A DNA stretch of 41,491 bases from SIG78 sp045587205 (GCA_045587205.1 JAZNBV010000015.1:1-41491), one strand, 5' to 3'; numbered from the stretch's first letter, positions 1 through 8,488 are shown. The notes: generated by a model not told the origin, from the sequence alone. Made by a program: numbers and translations.

Positions 1-24
1 AAGCCGAAAAAAAATCAAGGACAG

Positions 25-66
25 AGAAAAAAGGTTTATGGGCAGACCCCAAGCCCATAAAACCTT
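25..66 (-). terminator. Rho-independent terminator closing the purQ-dnaN-recF run
   Basis: Arms 31-43 and 53-66 are complementary except for one bulged base, with a 9-nt loop. Read on the minus strand the stem is followed directly by a run of six T (positions 27-32). It lies about 110 bases past the last gene of the minus-strand run, so it probably ends that transcript. Confidence 0.75.
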
Positions 67-91
67 GTGAGTTCAGAAAAGTTTCCCGCGG

Positions 92-137
92 TGCGCGGCA
101 TATACAATAATGCTGAAGCTATTATGTTTGCCGCGCA
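92..137. other. Second hairpin in the 3' intergenic region
   Basis: TGCGCGGCA at 92-100 is the exact reverse complement of TGCCGCGCA at 129-137. Inside, ATAAT (107-111) faces ATTAT (121-125). There is no T run next to it on the minus strand, so it is not itself a classical terminator. It could stabilise the 3' end or belong to a small RNA. Apart from this and the terminator I see nothing else in bases 1-175. Confidence 0.5.
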
Positions 138-175
138 ACACAGCCCTTTTTCCACTCTCCGTATTGCTGAATTTC

Positions 176-430
176 TTATTTAACTCTGCTCCGGTATATC
201 ATCCAGAGTGATTCGATGATGAGCAGAAAAATCAAACTTAAATTGGCTATGCAGAGGATTTTTCCCGGCAGCCACGCATAATATTGTTTCCACAAATCCC
301 AACTATACCAGAATATCTGTCCTGCTTTTGCCATACAGAAAGCAGAATAAGTCAGACGCTGCAGCACTATTGCCGCAATCAGCGCAATCAGTGTTGCGGA
401 AACGATCTTGAAGCCTTTGGGTGTTTTCAT
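176..430 (-). CDS. Small two-helix membrane protein, unknown function
   Basis: An 84-residue product with two strongly hydrophobic stretches, about residues 7-27 and 58-78, separated by an aromatic-rich loop; the N-terminus is Lys-rich and the C-terminus ends in basic residues. It is probably an inner-membrane protein with both ends on the cytoplasmic side. I do not recognise the family. It starts 53 bases after recF and precedes the terminator at the left edge, so it is probably the last gene of the purQ-dnaN-recF transcript. The start ATG at 430 lacks a good Shine-Dalgarno sequence. The DciA (DUF721) gene that often follows recF is not what this is. That it is a real gene is likely but unproven. 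Confidence 0.55.
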   Translation of the reverse strand: MKTPKGFKIVSATLIALIAAIVLQRLTYSAFCMAKAGQIFWYSWDLWKQYYAWLPGKILCIANLSLIFLLIIESLWMIYRSRVK

Positions 431-482
431 ATTTAAAAAAATCTGTTTGTATAGAGGAAAGCTGCTTTGTTGTAATTTGTAT

Positions 483-1550
483 TCAATTTCCGGTGAGTGC
501 GTCGGGCATTTTCAATATTTTGGCATCACGGAAAAATCCGTCGCCGGGTGTTTCTGTGCAGGTGAAAAATATCTGCCCTGCCGGAGCAAGCATCTTGAAA
601 AATATTTCCCGGTGCGCTTTATCCAGTTCGCCGGTAACGTCGTCCACCAGTGCTATGAGTTTTTCCGCCCCGCGCTTTTCCATAAGCATCAGCGCGGATG
701 CCAGTTTGCAGTTCAATGCCGCCATACGGTTCTGTCCGTTGCTGGCAAAACCTTTCATCAGCACATTATTGCGGTAAAAACGGTAATCATCCAGATGACA
801 CCCCACCAGCGTGGTGCGTTTTTCGATTTCCCGATTGCGGCTGCGGGCAAATGCTGCCAGAAAATTTTCTGCATCGCCGGAGCATTGCGGCAGATATTCC
901 ACGCTTATCTGGGCGTCGCTTTCCGGGGCAAGCGAGCTTAAAACCCGATTGAATTCTGCAATATACCGCTGGCGTCGCGCGGTAATATCTGCTGCGGCAA
1001 ATGCCAGCATACCTTCGTAAACTTCCAGCTTTTCAGTATCGACTTTGCGCGGATTTTTCAAAAGAGTGTTGCGCAGTTTGAGCGCTTTAAGGTAATCGTG
1101 AAGCACATTTATATAGCCGTCATCCAGCTGCGAGGAAAGCATATCAAAAAACCTGCGCCGTATTGCCGGTGCCCCGCTGATCATTTCCATATCTTCCGGA
1201 GCAAATACCACCGGAAAAAAGTGCTGGATAAAATCTCTGCCGGAAGATTCTTTTATATCGTTGACCCGCAGTGTGCGCTCGCCGCTGCAATTCATACTTA
1301 CTTCCAGTTTGAGCGGCGGTTTATTGAGTTCCTGCCACACGCCGCGCAAATGAAATTCGCTGCAGCTGCTGCGGAGCAATTCCCCGGTACGGAGCGTGCG
1401 GAAACTGCGCAGTATCCCCAGAAAACCCAGCGCTTCCAACAGATTGCTTTTGCCGCTGCCGTTGGGACCGACAAAGATATTTTTCCGGTCAAAAAACAAG
1501 CGCGCCCGCTCTGCTGAACGCCAATTCATCAATCTGAATTCGCTGATCAT
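483..1550 (-). CDS. recF: DNA replication and repair protein RecF
   Basis: SMC-like ABC ATPase of the RecFOR pathway, which loads RecA at gaps in single-stranded DNA. The product is 355 residues, the usual RecF length. Walker A (GPNGSGKS) is at residues 28-35, the RecF motif APEDMEMI..RRRFFDM near 117-137, an ABC signature-like stretch (FASNGQNR) at 268-275 and Walker B (LIALVDDVTGELD) at 298-310. I chose ATG 1550 because the frame upstream only offers a TTG at 1574, and the MISEFRLMNWR start lines up with the known family N-terminus; ribosome binding signals are weak for both. It sits 35 bases behind dnaN, the classic dnaN-recF pairing, but dnaA and gyrB are not next to it here. Confidence 0.93.
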   Translation of the reverse strand: MISEFRLMNWRSAERARLFFDRKNIFVGPNGSGKSNLLEALGFLGILRSFRTLRTGELLRSSCSEFHLRGVWQELNKPPLKLEVSMNCSGERTLRVNDIKESSGRDFIQHFFPVVFAPEDMEMISGAPAIRRRFFDMLSSQLDDGYINVLHDYLKALKLRNTLLKNPRKVDTEKLEVYEGMLAFAAADITARRQRYIAEFNRVLSSLAPESDAQISVEYLPQCSGDAENFLAAFARSRNREIEKRTTLVGCHLDDYRFYRNNVLMKGFASNGQNRMAALNCKLASALMLMEKRGAEKLIALVDDVTGELDKAHREIFFKMLAPAGQIFFTCTETPGDGFFRDAKILKMPDALTGN

Positions 1551-1585
1551 AAGCGGAACACGCCTGTTTTTCAAGCCTTACGCAA

Positions 1586-2677
1586 TCAATGGCGCATCGG
1601 CATAATTACATAGACAAAACCGTCGCCGCCGTCGATGGCGACCGGGCTGAAACCGTCATTCATCTTGAAGGTCATAGTTTCGCAATCCGCAAAGCGCAGC
1701 GGATCGGAAAGGAACGCCGGGTTGAACGAGGCAGTCAGGGCATCCCCGGTGAATTCCACCGGCAATTCAGCTGAACCTTCGCCAATGTCATTGCTGGCGG
1801 CACGCAGTTCCAGTTTGCCTTCCGAGAAATTCAGCACAATGCAGCCGGTACTGTCTGCCAGCACCTGCGACACCAGTTCGATCTTGCCCAGCAATGCCGA
1901 AGTGGCGATCGGAATTTCCTTGGCAAAACTTGCCGGGATCACCTGACGGTAATTCGGGTAATTGCCTTCGATAAGTTTGGTGGTCAATATGGTATCGGCA
2001 GTGCTGAAACGGGCCATCTTTTCGCCGATTTCCAGAGTTATATCATCCTGCGGCTGTGCCTGACGCTTGATTTCCTGCGCTGCCAGCAGCGGAATTATGC
2101 AGTCACCATTACCGCCGGAAATGGTTTCCACGCTGCGCTCGGTCATTGCCAGTCGTTTGCTGTCCGTTGCAACCATCGTCACTACATTGTCGCGCACCGA
2201 AACCAGCATCCCGTGCAGAACTTTGCGGCTGTCGTTGAGCGTAATGGCATAGGTGATCTGACCCAGCATACGTTTAAGCTCCGCGCCTTTGAAGGTGATG
2301 GTTCGCGCCGGAACCAATTCTCCGCTGCCGGGGAAATCTTCCGGTGCAATGCCCAGCAGTTTGAAGCAGCTGGTGCCGCAGGTGACTACGGCGTGATGGC
2401 GTTCATCGCTTTCAATGGATACAACGGCATCTTCAAAGTTATTCACCAGCGCCAGCAGGCGCTTGGCGGGAATGGTGGTTGCTCCGGCAATTTCAACTTC
2501 TGCTTCAATACGGGTGACAATGCGGATTTCCAGATCGGTGGTGGTCAGGTTGACAACATTGTTTCCGGCCTCTACCAGCACATTGCCGAGGATCGGCAGA
2601 GTGTTGCGGCTGCCGATGGTACTGTTGACGCGCTGAAGAGCTTTGAGGAGTTTTTCGCGACTGACTGTAAATTTCAT
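1586..2677 (-). CDS. dnaN: DNA polymerase III beta subunit (sliding clamp)
   Basis: Ring-forming processivity clamp that tethers DNA polymerase III and other clamp-binding proteins to DNA. The 363-residue length is standard. The start MKFTVSREKLLKALQRVN, the LPIL motif near residue 28 and the C-terminal VIMPMRH, close to the usual YxxMPMR end, identify it. ATG 2677 is preceded by GAGG with a 9-base gap. It follows purQ by 28 bases and precedes recF. A purQ partner upstream instead of dnaA means the clamp gene is likely read from the strong promoter in front of purQ. Confidence 0.97.
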   Translation of the reverse strand: MKFTVSREKLLKALQRVNSTIGSRNTLPILGNVLVEAGNNVVNLTTTDLEIRIVTRIEAEVEIAGATTIPAKRLLALVNNFEDAVVSIESDERHHAVVTCGTSCFKLLGIAPEDFPGSGELVPARTITFKGAELKRMLGQITYAITLNDSRKVLHGMLVSVRDNVVTMVATDSKRLAMTERSVETISGGNGDCIIPLLAAQEIKRQAQPQDDITLEIGEKMARFSTADTILTTKLIEGNYPNYRQVIPASFAKEIPIATSALLGKIELVSQVLADSTGCIVLNFSEGKLELRAASNDIGEGSAELPVEFTGDALTASFNPAFLSDPLRFADCETMTFKMNDGFSPVAIDGGDGFVYVIMPMRH

Positions 2678-2705
2678 AATCTTCTACCTCTTATTTTAAG
2701 CTTGT

Positions 2706-3497
2706 TTATGCAAAATATTCCACTGCATTGCGGAAGATCTGTACGCCATCGCCTTCAGCGGGCAGTTCGCCTTTGAGCTGATCTGCGGTCCAGGTGGGCG
2801 AGTTGTAGGGCGAAAGGAATGCTTCCGGGTGCGGCATCAGGCCGAACACGCGGCCGGTTTCATCGCAGATACCGGCAATGCTGTTGAGTGAGCCGTTGGG
2901 GTTGGCGGGGAATTCTTCCGCCAGCGAGCCGTCGGCATTGGCGTAACGGAACGCCACCAGGTTTTTGGCTTCAATCTGCTTGAGGGTTGCCGGATCGGCA
3001 ACAAATTTGCCTTCGCCGTGGCGCAGGGGCAGACGGATCAGATTGATGTTGCGGGTAAATACACAGGGGCAGGAGGCGTTGGCGCGCAGCACGCACCAGT
3101 CATCGCGGAACACCCCGGAATCGTTGTGTGCCAGTGCCGCCTGCTGCACAAAATAATTGCCGTTGAGTGCCGGCACGATCCCCAGACGGGAAATGGTCTG
3201 GAACCCGTTGCAGATACCGATGATCAGTTTCTGGTCATCGATGAATTCTTTGAGTTCATCGTGCAGACGGAACTGCACGCGGTTGGCAAAAACGGTCCCG
3301 GCGCCCAAGTGGTCTCCGAATGAAAAACCGCCGATAAACGCCAGTATCTGGAATTCCTTGAGCGAACGCTTGCCGGAGATGAGATCGTTGAGGTGTACCA
3401 TACTGACTTCGGCGCCGACGTGTTCAAATGCTGCGGTGGTCTCTTTTTCGCAGTTCAGCCCGAACCCGGTAATGACCAATGCTTTTACTTTGCTCAT
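2706..3497 (-). CDS. purQ: Phosphoribosylformylglycinamidine synthase, glutaminase subunit PurQ
   Basis: Class I glutamine amidotransferase that releases ammonia for the FGAR to FGAM step of purine synthesis, carried out with PurL. The nucleophile Cys96 sits in GICNGFQ and the catalytic His223 and Glu225 in MPHPEAF. The 263-residue length and the GFSFGDHLGAG motif resemble the glutaminase domain of large PurL enzymes more than small Bacillus-type PurQ (about 225 residues). Its synthase partner is encoded about 16 kb away at 19237-22206 on the same strand. The start ATG 3497 has AAGGGA about 10 bases upstream. First gene of the purQ-dnaN-recF run. Confidence 0.92.
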   Translation of the reverse strand: MSKVKALVITGFGLNCEKETTAAFEHVGAEVSMVHLNDLISGKRSLKEFQILAFIGGFSFGDHLGAGTVFANRVQFRLHDELKEFIDDQKLIIGICNGFQTISRLGIVPALNGNYFVQQAALAHNDSGVFRDDWCVLRANASCPCVFTRNINLIRLPLRHGEGKFVADPATLKQIEAKNLVAFRYANADGSLAEEFPANPNGSLNSIAGICDETGRVFGLMPHPEAFLSPYNSPTWTADQLKGELPAEGDGVQIFRNAVEYFA

Positions 3498-3552
3498 AAA
3501 AAAGTATTCCCTTATATTGATAAAATTTTAAAAATCTCTGTTATTCTATAAT

Positions 3553-3581
3553 AATATATAATGCAAACCGCAGATTGTCAA
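3553..3581 (-). promoter_or_regulatory. Sigma-70-type promoter for purQ-dnaN-recF
   Basis: On the minus strand TTGACA (3576-3581) and TATATT (3553-3558) are exactly 17 bases apart. This is the cleanest promoter in the window. It lies about 55 bases before the purQ start and would drive purQ, dnaN, recF and the small membrane protein. Confidence 0.8.
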
Positions 3582-3601
3582 GTCCTGAAACCACTCAATT
3601 T

Positions 3602-4573
3602 TCAATTTGCATTCCGTGCATTGTGACTTGTCCGGCAGCGCACCTTTTTTACCGGATAACCCAGTGCGTTGCGGAACAGTGCCGCTATATCCAGCGCAGC
3701 AAGTCTGCCTTCCGGATAGGTAGTGCCAAGATAACGTTCGGTGAATATATCCAATTTTGTCAACACAAGGTACAATGGCAGTGTTTCTGTGTTCAGGTGT
3801 CTGCACAGCTGATTCAGCCATTTTCCCACCCGTTCGCCGGCATCGTAAAGTATGGGTGCCATTTCCAATTCAGTTGCCGGAGAGGATATATTGTGTTTTT
3901 CTGCCAGCAAAGTCAGATTCAGTGACAGCCGGAAATTCGGGTAGAGGCCCGTGAGGTTGGAAAGCGTTATTATTTTGCTGTCGTAAAGTTCCCGCGCGGC
4001 ATCATCCAGCATAGCGGCGGCATCTGCGGCGGTAAGCAGTATTTTGCTGCCGGAGGAGCCTGCAGGTTTATCTGCCGGAGTTGCCAGCAGCGGCGGATTG
4101 TTGTGTTCATAATAGCGCGCAAGTTCCAGATAGAGTGCCGGCGATGCGCTTGGTATATCCAGTTTTTTCAATGCCTTCACCACTTTTTCGGCAAGTTTTC
4201 CGGCTGCCGGTTCCCGGATCCCCAAATGGCGCAATATAAGCATATTGGCATCCTGCACGCTGGCATCCACGGCAATGTAAAGGTGACTGTTGGCGCGGCG
4301 GAATACCTGTGCAACATTGGCATACCCGGCGTTTTCAAGTATGCGGTTGACGGCACCGTCAACTTCGCTCTGGGTGAAGATCCGGTCGGCACGGTAACTT
4401 TCCAGCATTGCTGATTCCACCGCGCAGGCAATATCTTCGGCAAGGTAGCCATTGGGGTTTCCGGAGCTTGTAAAAGCTTCCTGCAGTGCGATTTTGAGCT
4501 TTTCCACATCAAAAATCTGCTGTCTGCCGGCAGCGTCGATAACATAAAGATAATTGTCGGTTATTGAAAGCAT
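3602..4573 (-). CDS. ATP-cone-like domain protein linked to nrdR, unknown function
   Basis: A 323-residue soluble protein. Residues about 9-95 read like an ATP-cone: a turn (VIDAAGRQQ), FDVEKLKIALQEAF, an Ala-rich helix (AEDIACAVESAML), FTQSEVDGAVNRIL and a closing NVAQVFRR. ATP-cones are nucleotide-sensing domains known from ribonucleotide reductases and NrdR. The remaining 220 residues match nothing I recognise and carry no reductase active-site Cys pattern. It starts 3 bases after the nrdR stop, so the two are almost certainly co-translated. Inference: it may respond to the same nucleotides as NrdR or act with it. It could also be a diverged relative of anaerobic reductase N-termini. Confidence 0.7.
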   Translation of the reverse strand: MLSITDNYLYVIDAAGRQQIFDVEKLKIALQEAFTSSGNPNGYLAEDIACAVESAMLESYRADRIFTQSEVDGAVNRILENAGYANVAQVFRRANSHLYIAVDASVQDANMLILRHLGIREPAAGKLAEKVVKALKKLDIPSASPALYLELARYYEHNNPPLLATPADKPAGSSGSKILLTAADAAAMLDDAARELYDSKIITLSNLTGLYPNFRLSLNLTLLAEKHNISSPATELEMAPILYDAGERVGKWLNQLCRHLNTETLPLYLVLTKLDIFTERYLGTTYPEGRLAALDIAALFRNALGYPVKKVRCRTSHNARNAN

Positions 4574-4576
4574 ATT

Positions 4577-5023
4577 TTACTGCAGGGAACGGATTTCTTC
4601 AATAAATTCTTCCACATCGTGAAATTTGCGGTAAACACTGGCAAAACGCACATACGCCACCTGATCGAGCTGGCGCAGTTCCTGCATTACGCGGTTGCCG
4701 ATTTCCGAACTTGCCACTTCGCGGTCAAAATCGCGCTGAAGCGACTGACTGACATCTTCGATCACCCGGTTGATATCGTCCGGATCGATCGGACGCTTGT
4801 AACAGGCATTTTCGATGCCGCGCCGGAGTTTGTCGGCATCAAAATCTTCGCGTTCATCATTGCGTTTGACAACTTTGAGTTCGCTTTGGATAATACTTTC
4901 GTAAGTGCTGAAACGGTGGCTGCACGCCAGACACTCCCGGCGGCGGCGCACACCGAACCCTTCTTTGACCGCCCGCGAATCGATCACCTTGTCATCTTGA
5001 AAACCGCATACCGGACAACGCAT
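4577..5023 (-). CDS. nrdR: Transcriptional repressor NrdR
   Basis: Zinc-ribbon plus ATP-cone repressor of ribonucleotide reductase genes; it senses ATP/dATP. The zinc ribbon uses Cys3, Cys6, Cys31 and Cys34 (MRCPVCG ... CLAC), followed by RRRR and the ATP-cone (VVKRNDEREDFDADKLRRGI). The 148-residue product has the family's normal length. The start is set at ATG 5023 because GGAGG stands 7 bases upstream and the protein then begins directly with the zinc ribbon; an in-frame start at 5068 would add 15 unrelated residues. No nrd reductase gene is in the window. It heads a two-gene unit with the ATP-cone protein. Confidence 0.95.
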   Translation of the reverse strand: MRCPVCGFQDDKVIDSRAVKEGFGVRRRRECLACSHRFSTYESIIQSELKVVKRNDEREDFDADKLRRGIENACYKRPIDPDDINRVIEDVSQSLQRDFDREVASSEIGNRVMQELRQLDQVAYVRFASVYRKFHDVEEFIEEIRSLQ

Positions 5024-5045
5024 AAAAAAACCTCCGAAAAAAACA

Positions 5046-5066
5046 GCATAAAAACACTTTTTATGC
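5046..5066. promoter_or_regulatory. Perfect palindrome at the nrdR transcription start
   Basis: Two exact 9-base inverted arms (GCATAAAAA at 5046-5054 and TTTTTATGC at 5058-5066) flank a 3-base centre. The site falls just downstream of the predicted -10 box, so it covers the expected start of the nrdR transcript. It could be an operator or a 5' hairpin. It does not resemble the known NrdR box. Confidence 0.5.
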
Positions 5067-5072
5067 ACCGTA

Positions 5073-5102
5073 ATAATATGCCGTCATTTTGCGTAAATGC
5101 AA
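5073..5102 (-). promoter_or_regulatory. Probable promoter of nrdR
   Basis: On the minus strand TTGCAT (5097-5102) and TATTAT (5073-5078) are 18 bases apart. They sit 50 bases before the nrdR start in the 244-base gap between the divergent nrdR and pheA genes. A TATATT at 5199-5204 on the plus strand is a candidate -10 for pheA, but I see no convincing -35 for it. Confidence 0.5.
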
Positions 5103-5267
5103 CTTTGATAAACTCAAATTGACAATTTTTTTTTGCTTTTTGTGGCGCAAACTTGCAAAAAGAGTTCTGCGAGTGTATTTTAAATAAATTTTATGTTGTA
5201 TATTGTCCGGAAAATGCCGGACAGCAACTTTGGCAGCATTAAATGCTGTGTGAAACAAGAGGTTTTT

Positions 5268-6341
5268 ATGAACGATGACGAATTGAAAAAATTACGCGAT
5301 GAGATCGACTCTATTGATGCCGAGCTGATTTCGCTTCTGAATCGCCGCTACAAAACAGTGGAAGCTATCGGCGAATACAAGCGCGAACGGCATCTGCCGA
5401 TCTATGATCCTTCCCGCCAGCGCCGCCTGATGGAACGTTTGCAAAAGCTCAACAAAGGTCCGATGACCAACGAAATACTCCACGCGGTTTACCGCGAGAT
5501 AATGTCCGGGGCACAGCGTCTGGAACGGCCTCTGCGGGCAGCTTTTCTGGGACCTTTGGGAACTTTTTCGCATCAGGCTACCCTGGAAATTTTCGGTGCC
5601 AGTGCGGAACTTGCTCCCGAAAAAACCATTCCTGAAGTTTTCCGTGCCATTGAGTGCCAACGCGCCGATTACGGCTGTGTGCCGATCGAAAATTCTGCCG
5701 AAGGGGTTATCAACTATACTCTGGACTGGCTGGTGCGCACCAGTGTAAGGATTACTGCCGAAAAATATTGCAAAGTACATCACAGTTTGCTTGCCAAATG
5801 CAAAAAGCACGAAATCAAACGCATTTGCAGTCACCCGCAGGTGCTGGGACAGTGCCGCGCTTATCTGCTGGAAAACTTTCCCGGGGTGGAACTTGTTGAA
5901 ATGACCAGTACGGCTTATGCCGCAGAACGCGCCGCCAACGAGGAATTCACTGCCACGCTGGGCAGCCCGGTGGCATCGGAACTTTATAAACTGGCTATTC
6001 TGGAAGAAAATGTGGAAGATTCCGCATTCAATACCACCCGTTTTCTGGTAATCGGCAATCAGACCACTCCGCGCAGCGGCGATGACAAAACATCGCTCTG
6101 TTTTGTGGTCAAAAACCGTCCGGGGGCGCTTTATGAAGCTCTGGAACCGTTCCGTCGCGCCAAACTGCAGATGACAATGATCGAAAGCCGTCCGTGGCAG
6201 CAGCAATCGGGTTGGGAATATTGCTTCTTTGTGGATTTGCTTGGGCACCGTGATGATCCGGCAGTGGCGGATGCTTGTGCGGATGTAGAAAAGATCTCCG
6301 CATTCTTCAAGATTCTCGGCAGTTACCCCAGAATGGGCTGA
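5268..6341 (+). CDS. pheA: Bifunctional chorismate mutase / prephenate dehydratase (P-protein)
   Basis: Converts chorismate to prephenate and then to phenylpyruvate, for phenylalanine. Three domains are visible in the 357 residues: an AroQ-type chorismate mutase (about 1-85, with LRDEIDSIDAELISLLNRR), a prephenate dehydratase (about 90-265, with PIENSAEGV and the TTR motif at 256-258) and a C-terminal ACT domain with GALYE (286-290) and ESRP (306-309), the usual phenylalanine-binding motifs. Feedback inhibition is therefore expected. The start ATG 5268 has AGAGG 5 bases upstream; an earlier in-frame start at 5193 lacks one. It heads a plus-strand run with the exporter and the aminotransferase-fold protein. 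Confidence 0.95.
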   Translation: MNDDELKKLRDEIDSIDAELISLLNRRYKTVEAIGEYKRERHLPIYDPSRQRRLMERLQKLNKGPMTNEILHAVYREIMSGAQRLERPLRAAFLGPLGTFSHQATLEIFGASAELAPEKTIPEVFRAIECQRADYGCVPIENSAEGVINYTLDWLVRTSVRITAEKYCKVHHSLLAKCKKHEIKRICSHPQVLGQCRAYLLENFPGVELVEMTSTAYAAERAANEEFTATLGSPVASELYKLAILEENVEDSAFNTTRFLVIGNQTTPRSGDDKTSLCFVVKNRPGALYEALEPFRRAKLQMTMIESRPWQQQSGWEYCFFVDLLGHRDDPAVADACADVEKISAFFKILGSYPRMG

Positions 6342-6366
6342 ATATTGTTGAATGAGGTATATTGAT

Positions 6367-7347
6367 ATGAAAGAAAATTTAAGAAAAGTTTTGTTCATCA
6401 CCCTGGCACTGGCATTTTTTATTCTGCCGTGGGTTTTCAGTTCTCTCCGCAACTATGCTCCGGGTATTGCTGTGATCGCCGGGATCATTTTTGCTGTTAC
6501 CGTGGGCAATCCTTTTGCCAAACTTACCGGCAAGCTTTCATCGACTATGCTCGGTGCGGCAATTGTCGGTATGGGGGCGGGGATGAATCTTGAAAAAGTT
6601 CTTGCCGCAGGAGCGCAGGGCATAATCTACACATTTATCGGCATAGCACTTGGGTTGGGGCTGGGCGTATTGCTCGGCAGAAAACTCAAGATCGACAAAA
6701 ACTGCTACTGGCTGGTCAGTGTCGGCACCAGTATTTGCGGGGGCAGTGCCATTGCCGCAGCGGCTCCGGCATTGAAAGCTAAAGCAGGTGATATAGCGCT
6801 GGCATCGGCAACCGTTTTTACGCTCAATGCAATAGCGCTGCTGATCTTTCCGTGGCTGGGGCGTGCGCTTGGTTTTTCGCAGGTGGAATTCGGCTATTTT
6901 GCCGCGCTTGCAATTCACGATACCTCCAGTGTGGTCGGGGCCAGTTTCCAGTATGGCGAAACAGCTCTGGAAGTGGGTACGACCATCAAACTCGCCCGCG
7001 CATTGTGGATCGTGCCGGTCACGCTTTTTATTGCCACATTCATTGCTGAACCCGAAGATGGTGAAAAACGCAAACTCAAGCTCAAAGTTCCGTGGTTTAT
7101 TCCCGGTTTTCTGATTGCTGCTGCAATCGTCACTTATCTGCCGTGTACCGCCGGGGCGGGGGGATTTCTCAAGGAATTGAGCAAGTACCTGATGATTATG
7201 ACTCTGTTTGTGATCGGGGCAAATCTTTCGCGTGAAAAATTGCGCGAACTCGGTATCAAACCGCTTATTCACGGCGTTGTGCTGTGGATACTGCTTTCAA
7301 CGATCTGGTGTCTGGCAATTCATTTCAACTGGATGAATGTTGGATGA
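6367..7347 (+). CDS. YeiH-family (UPF0324) membrane protein, putative sulfate exporter
   Basis: A 326-residue integral membrane protein with about ten hydrophobic segments and no signal peptide. The Gly-rich SVGTSICGGSAIAAAAP motif near the middle and AIHDTSSVVGAS a little later are typical of the YeiH/UPF0324 family, annotated as putative sulfate exporters; the transported substrate has not been firmly shown for most members. The ATG at 6367 is preceded by GAGG with a 9-base gap; the in-frame ATG at 6352 has no ribosome binding site. Its stop overlaps the next start (ATGA at 7344-7347), so it is coupled to a cysteine desulfurase homologue. A sulfur-related role for the pair is a reasonable inference. 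Confidence 0.85.
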   Translation: MKENLRKVLFITLALAFFILPWVFSSLRNYAPGIAVIAGIIFAVTVGNPFAKLTGKLSSTMLGAAIVGMGAGMNLEKVLAAGAQGIIYTFIGIALGLGLGVLLGRKLKIDKNCYWLVSVGTSICGGSAIAAAAPALKAKAGDIALASATVFTLNAIALLIFPWLGRALGFSQVEFGYFAALAIHDTSSVVGASFQYGETALEVGTTIKLARALWIVPVTLFIATFIAEPEDGEKRKLKLKVPWFIPGFLIAAAIVTYLPCTAGAGGFLKELSKYLMIMTLFVIGANLSREKLRELGIKPLIHGVVLWILLSTIWCLAIHFNWMNVG

Positions 7348-8468
7348 TATACTTTGATCACGCGGCGGCGGAACCGGTTCCGGCAGAAGTTTTGAAGTGT
7401 TGTGAAAACTTCCTGCAAAAGTATTCCGGAAATATTGAATCCGCCCACGCTCAAGGTTACGCATTGCGTAAAGAGCTTGAGCAGTTTGATCAGAGTTTGT
7501 TTGAAGCGCTTCTGCCTGCAGCTTGCCAACTCAACCGGGCAGTTTTTTATGGTAATAATGCTGCGGAGCTGTTCAATGCTGTTGGATATCTGCTCGGCGG
7601 AGACTCTTATATTGCCTGGAGCTCCGGACTTGAGCACCCGGTAATGCGGAAAATGCTGACGCGCTCGTTTGCGGAAGTACAGGATTTTACTCTGGATGCG
7701 TACGGAATCATCCGCGATTTTCCTGCTGCTGATGCCCGGGTCCGTCTGGTGGTGATCCCGTGGGTGCAGAGTGAAGTCGGGGTCAAACAGGATGTTGCCG
7801 CGCTGATCAGCGTTTTGCGCAAAAAGGTTCCGGATGCAGTGATATTGCTTGATGCCGCCCAGGCTTCATTTTATCAATATCCGGCAGATGCACCATTGCC
7901 GGATCTGATGTTTGTTTCCGGCAGCAAGTACGGTGTCCCCGGGGGGGCAGTATTGCTGGCGTGCGGGGCAAATGCAGAAATGTTGAAAAAAGGTTTTGAA
8001 AAACTCCGCAAAGAAGAGTATCTCACCGGCAGAAACAATATGTTCCAGAGTGCGCTTATGGTTGCGGCAATAACCGCCAATGCAGTACATCGCGCGGAAG
8101 AACTTGCGCAGGTGGAAAATGTCAGCAGATTTTTGCGCCGCAAACTGGATAATCGGCTGCTGCCCAACGGTAAAACTCTCCGCCTGACTGTACCGGAAGA
8201 GTATTCTGCCGGTAATATATTGCATATACAGCTGCCGGGCTATCAATCCGGAGTGCTGGTGCGTATGTTCAGTGCCGCAAATATAATGGTTGCCGCCGGC
8301 AGTGCCTGTCAGTCGGAGACAAAAGAACCCAGCGCGGTGTTGACCGCGCTGGGCTTGAGCAAAAACGATGCATTCAGCGGCTTGCGCCTCTCCTTTGCCG
8401 GCAGCAATACACTTGCTGAAGCGGAGGAGTTTGTGCGTACGCTGGAAACGATCCTCCAAAATTACTGA
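7344..8468 (+). CDS. Cysteine desulfurase-like PLP enzyme (NifS/IscS family)
   Basis: A 374-residue fold-type I PLP enzyme. It starts with YFDHAAAEPVP, has His98 in LEHPV, Asp170 in LLDAAQ, the Schiff-base Lys195 in VSGSKYG and a C-terminal Cys322 in AAGSACQSE that fits the persulfide-forming cysteine of class I cysteine desulfurases. The residue before the PLP lysine is Ser where most members have His. The ATG overlaps the YeiH stop by four bases, which sets the start. No iscU, iscR or thiI is adjacent, so whether it serves iron-sulfur clusters, tRNA thiolation or another sulfur acceptor cannot be told. Ends against the stop of the convergent YhcH gene with no bases between. Confidence 0.85.
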   Translation: MIYFDHAAAEPVPAEVLKCCENFLQKYSGNIESAHAQGYALRKELEQFDQSLFEALLPAACQLNRAVFYGNNAAELFNAVGYLLGGDSYIAWSSGLEHPVMRKMLTRSFAEVQDFTLDAYGIIRDFPAADARVRLVVIPWVQSEVGVKQDVAALISVLRKKVPDAVILLDAAQASFYQYPADAPLPDLMFVSGSKYGVPGGAVLLACGANAEMLKKGFEKLRKEEYLTGRNNMFQSALMVAAITANAVHRAEELAQVENVSRFLRRKLDNRLLPNGKTLRLTVPEEYSAGNILHIQLPGYQSGVLVRMFSAANIMVAAGSACQSETKEPSAVLTALGLSKNDAFSGLRLSFAGSNTLAEAEEFVRTLETILQNY

Positions 8469-8488
8469 TCACTCAAAAATCGAGTGAT
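8468..8488. terminator. Short hairpin at the convergent gene ends
   Basis: ATCACTC (8468-8474) and GAGTGAT (8482-8488) form a perfect 7-bp stem around a 7-nt loop. It spans the junction where two convergent genes meet. There is no T run, so terminator activity is uncertain. Confidence 0.3.

Noticed and set aside
5046..5066. NrdR box at the nrdR promoter
   Set aside because: The palindrome does not match the known NrdR box pattern and occurs once, whereas NrdR boxes come in pairs.
4577..5068. NrdR start at 5068
   Set aside because: It would add 15 residues before the zinc ribbon and read through the 5' palindrome; GGAGG in front of 5023 decides.
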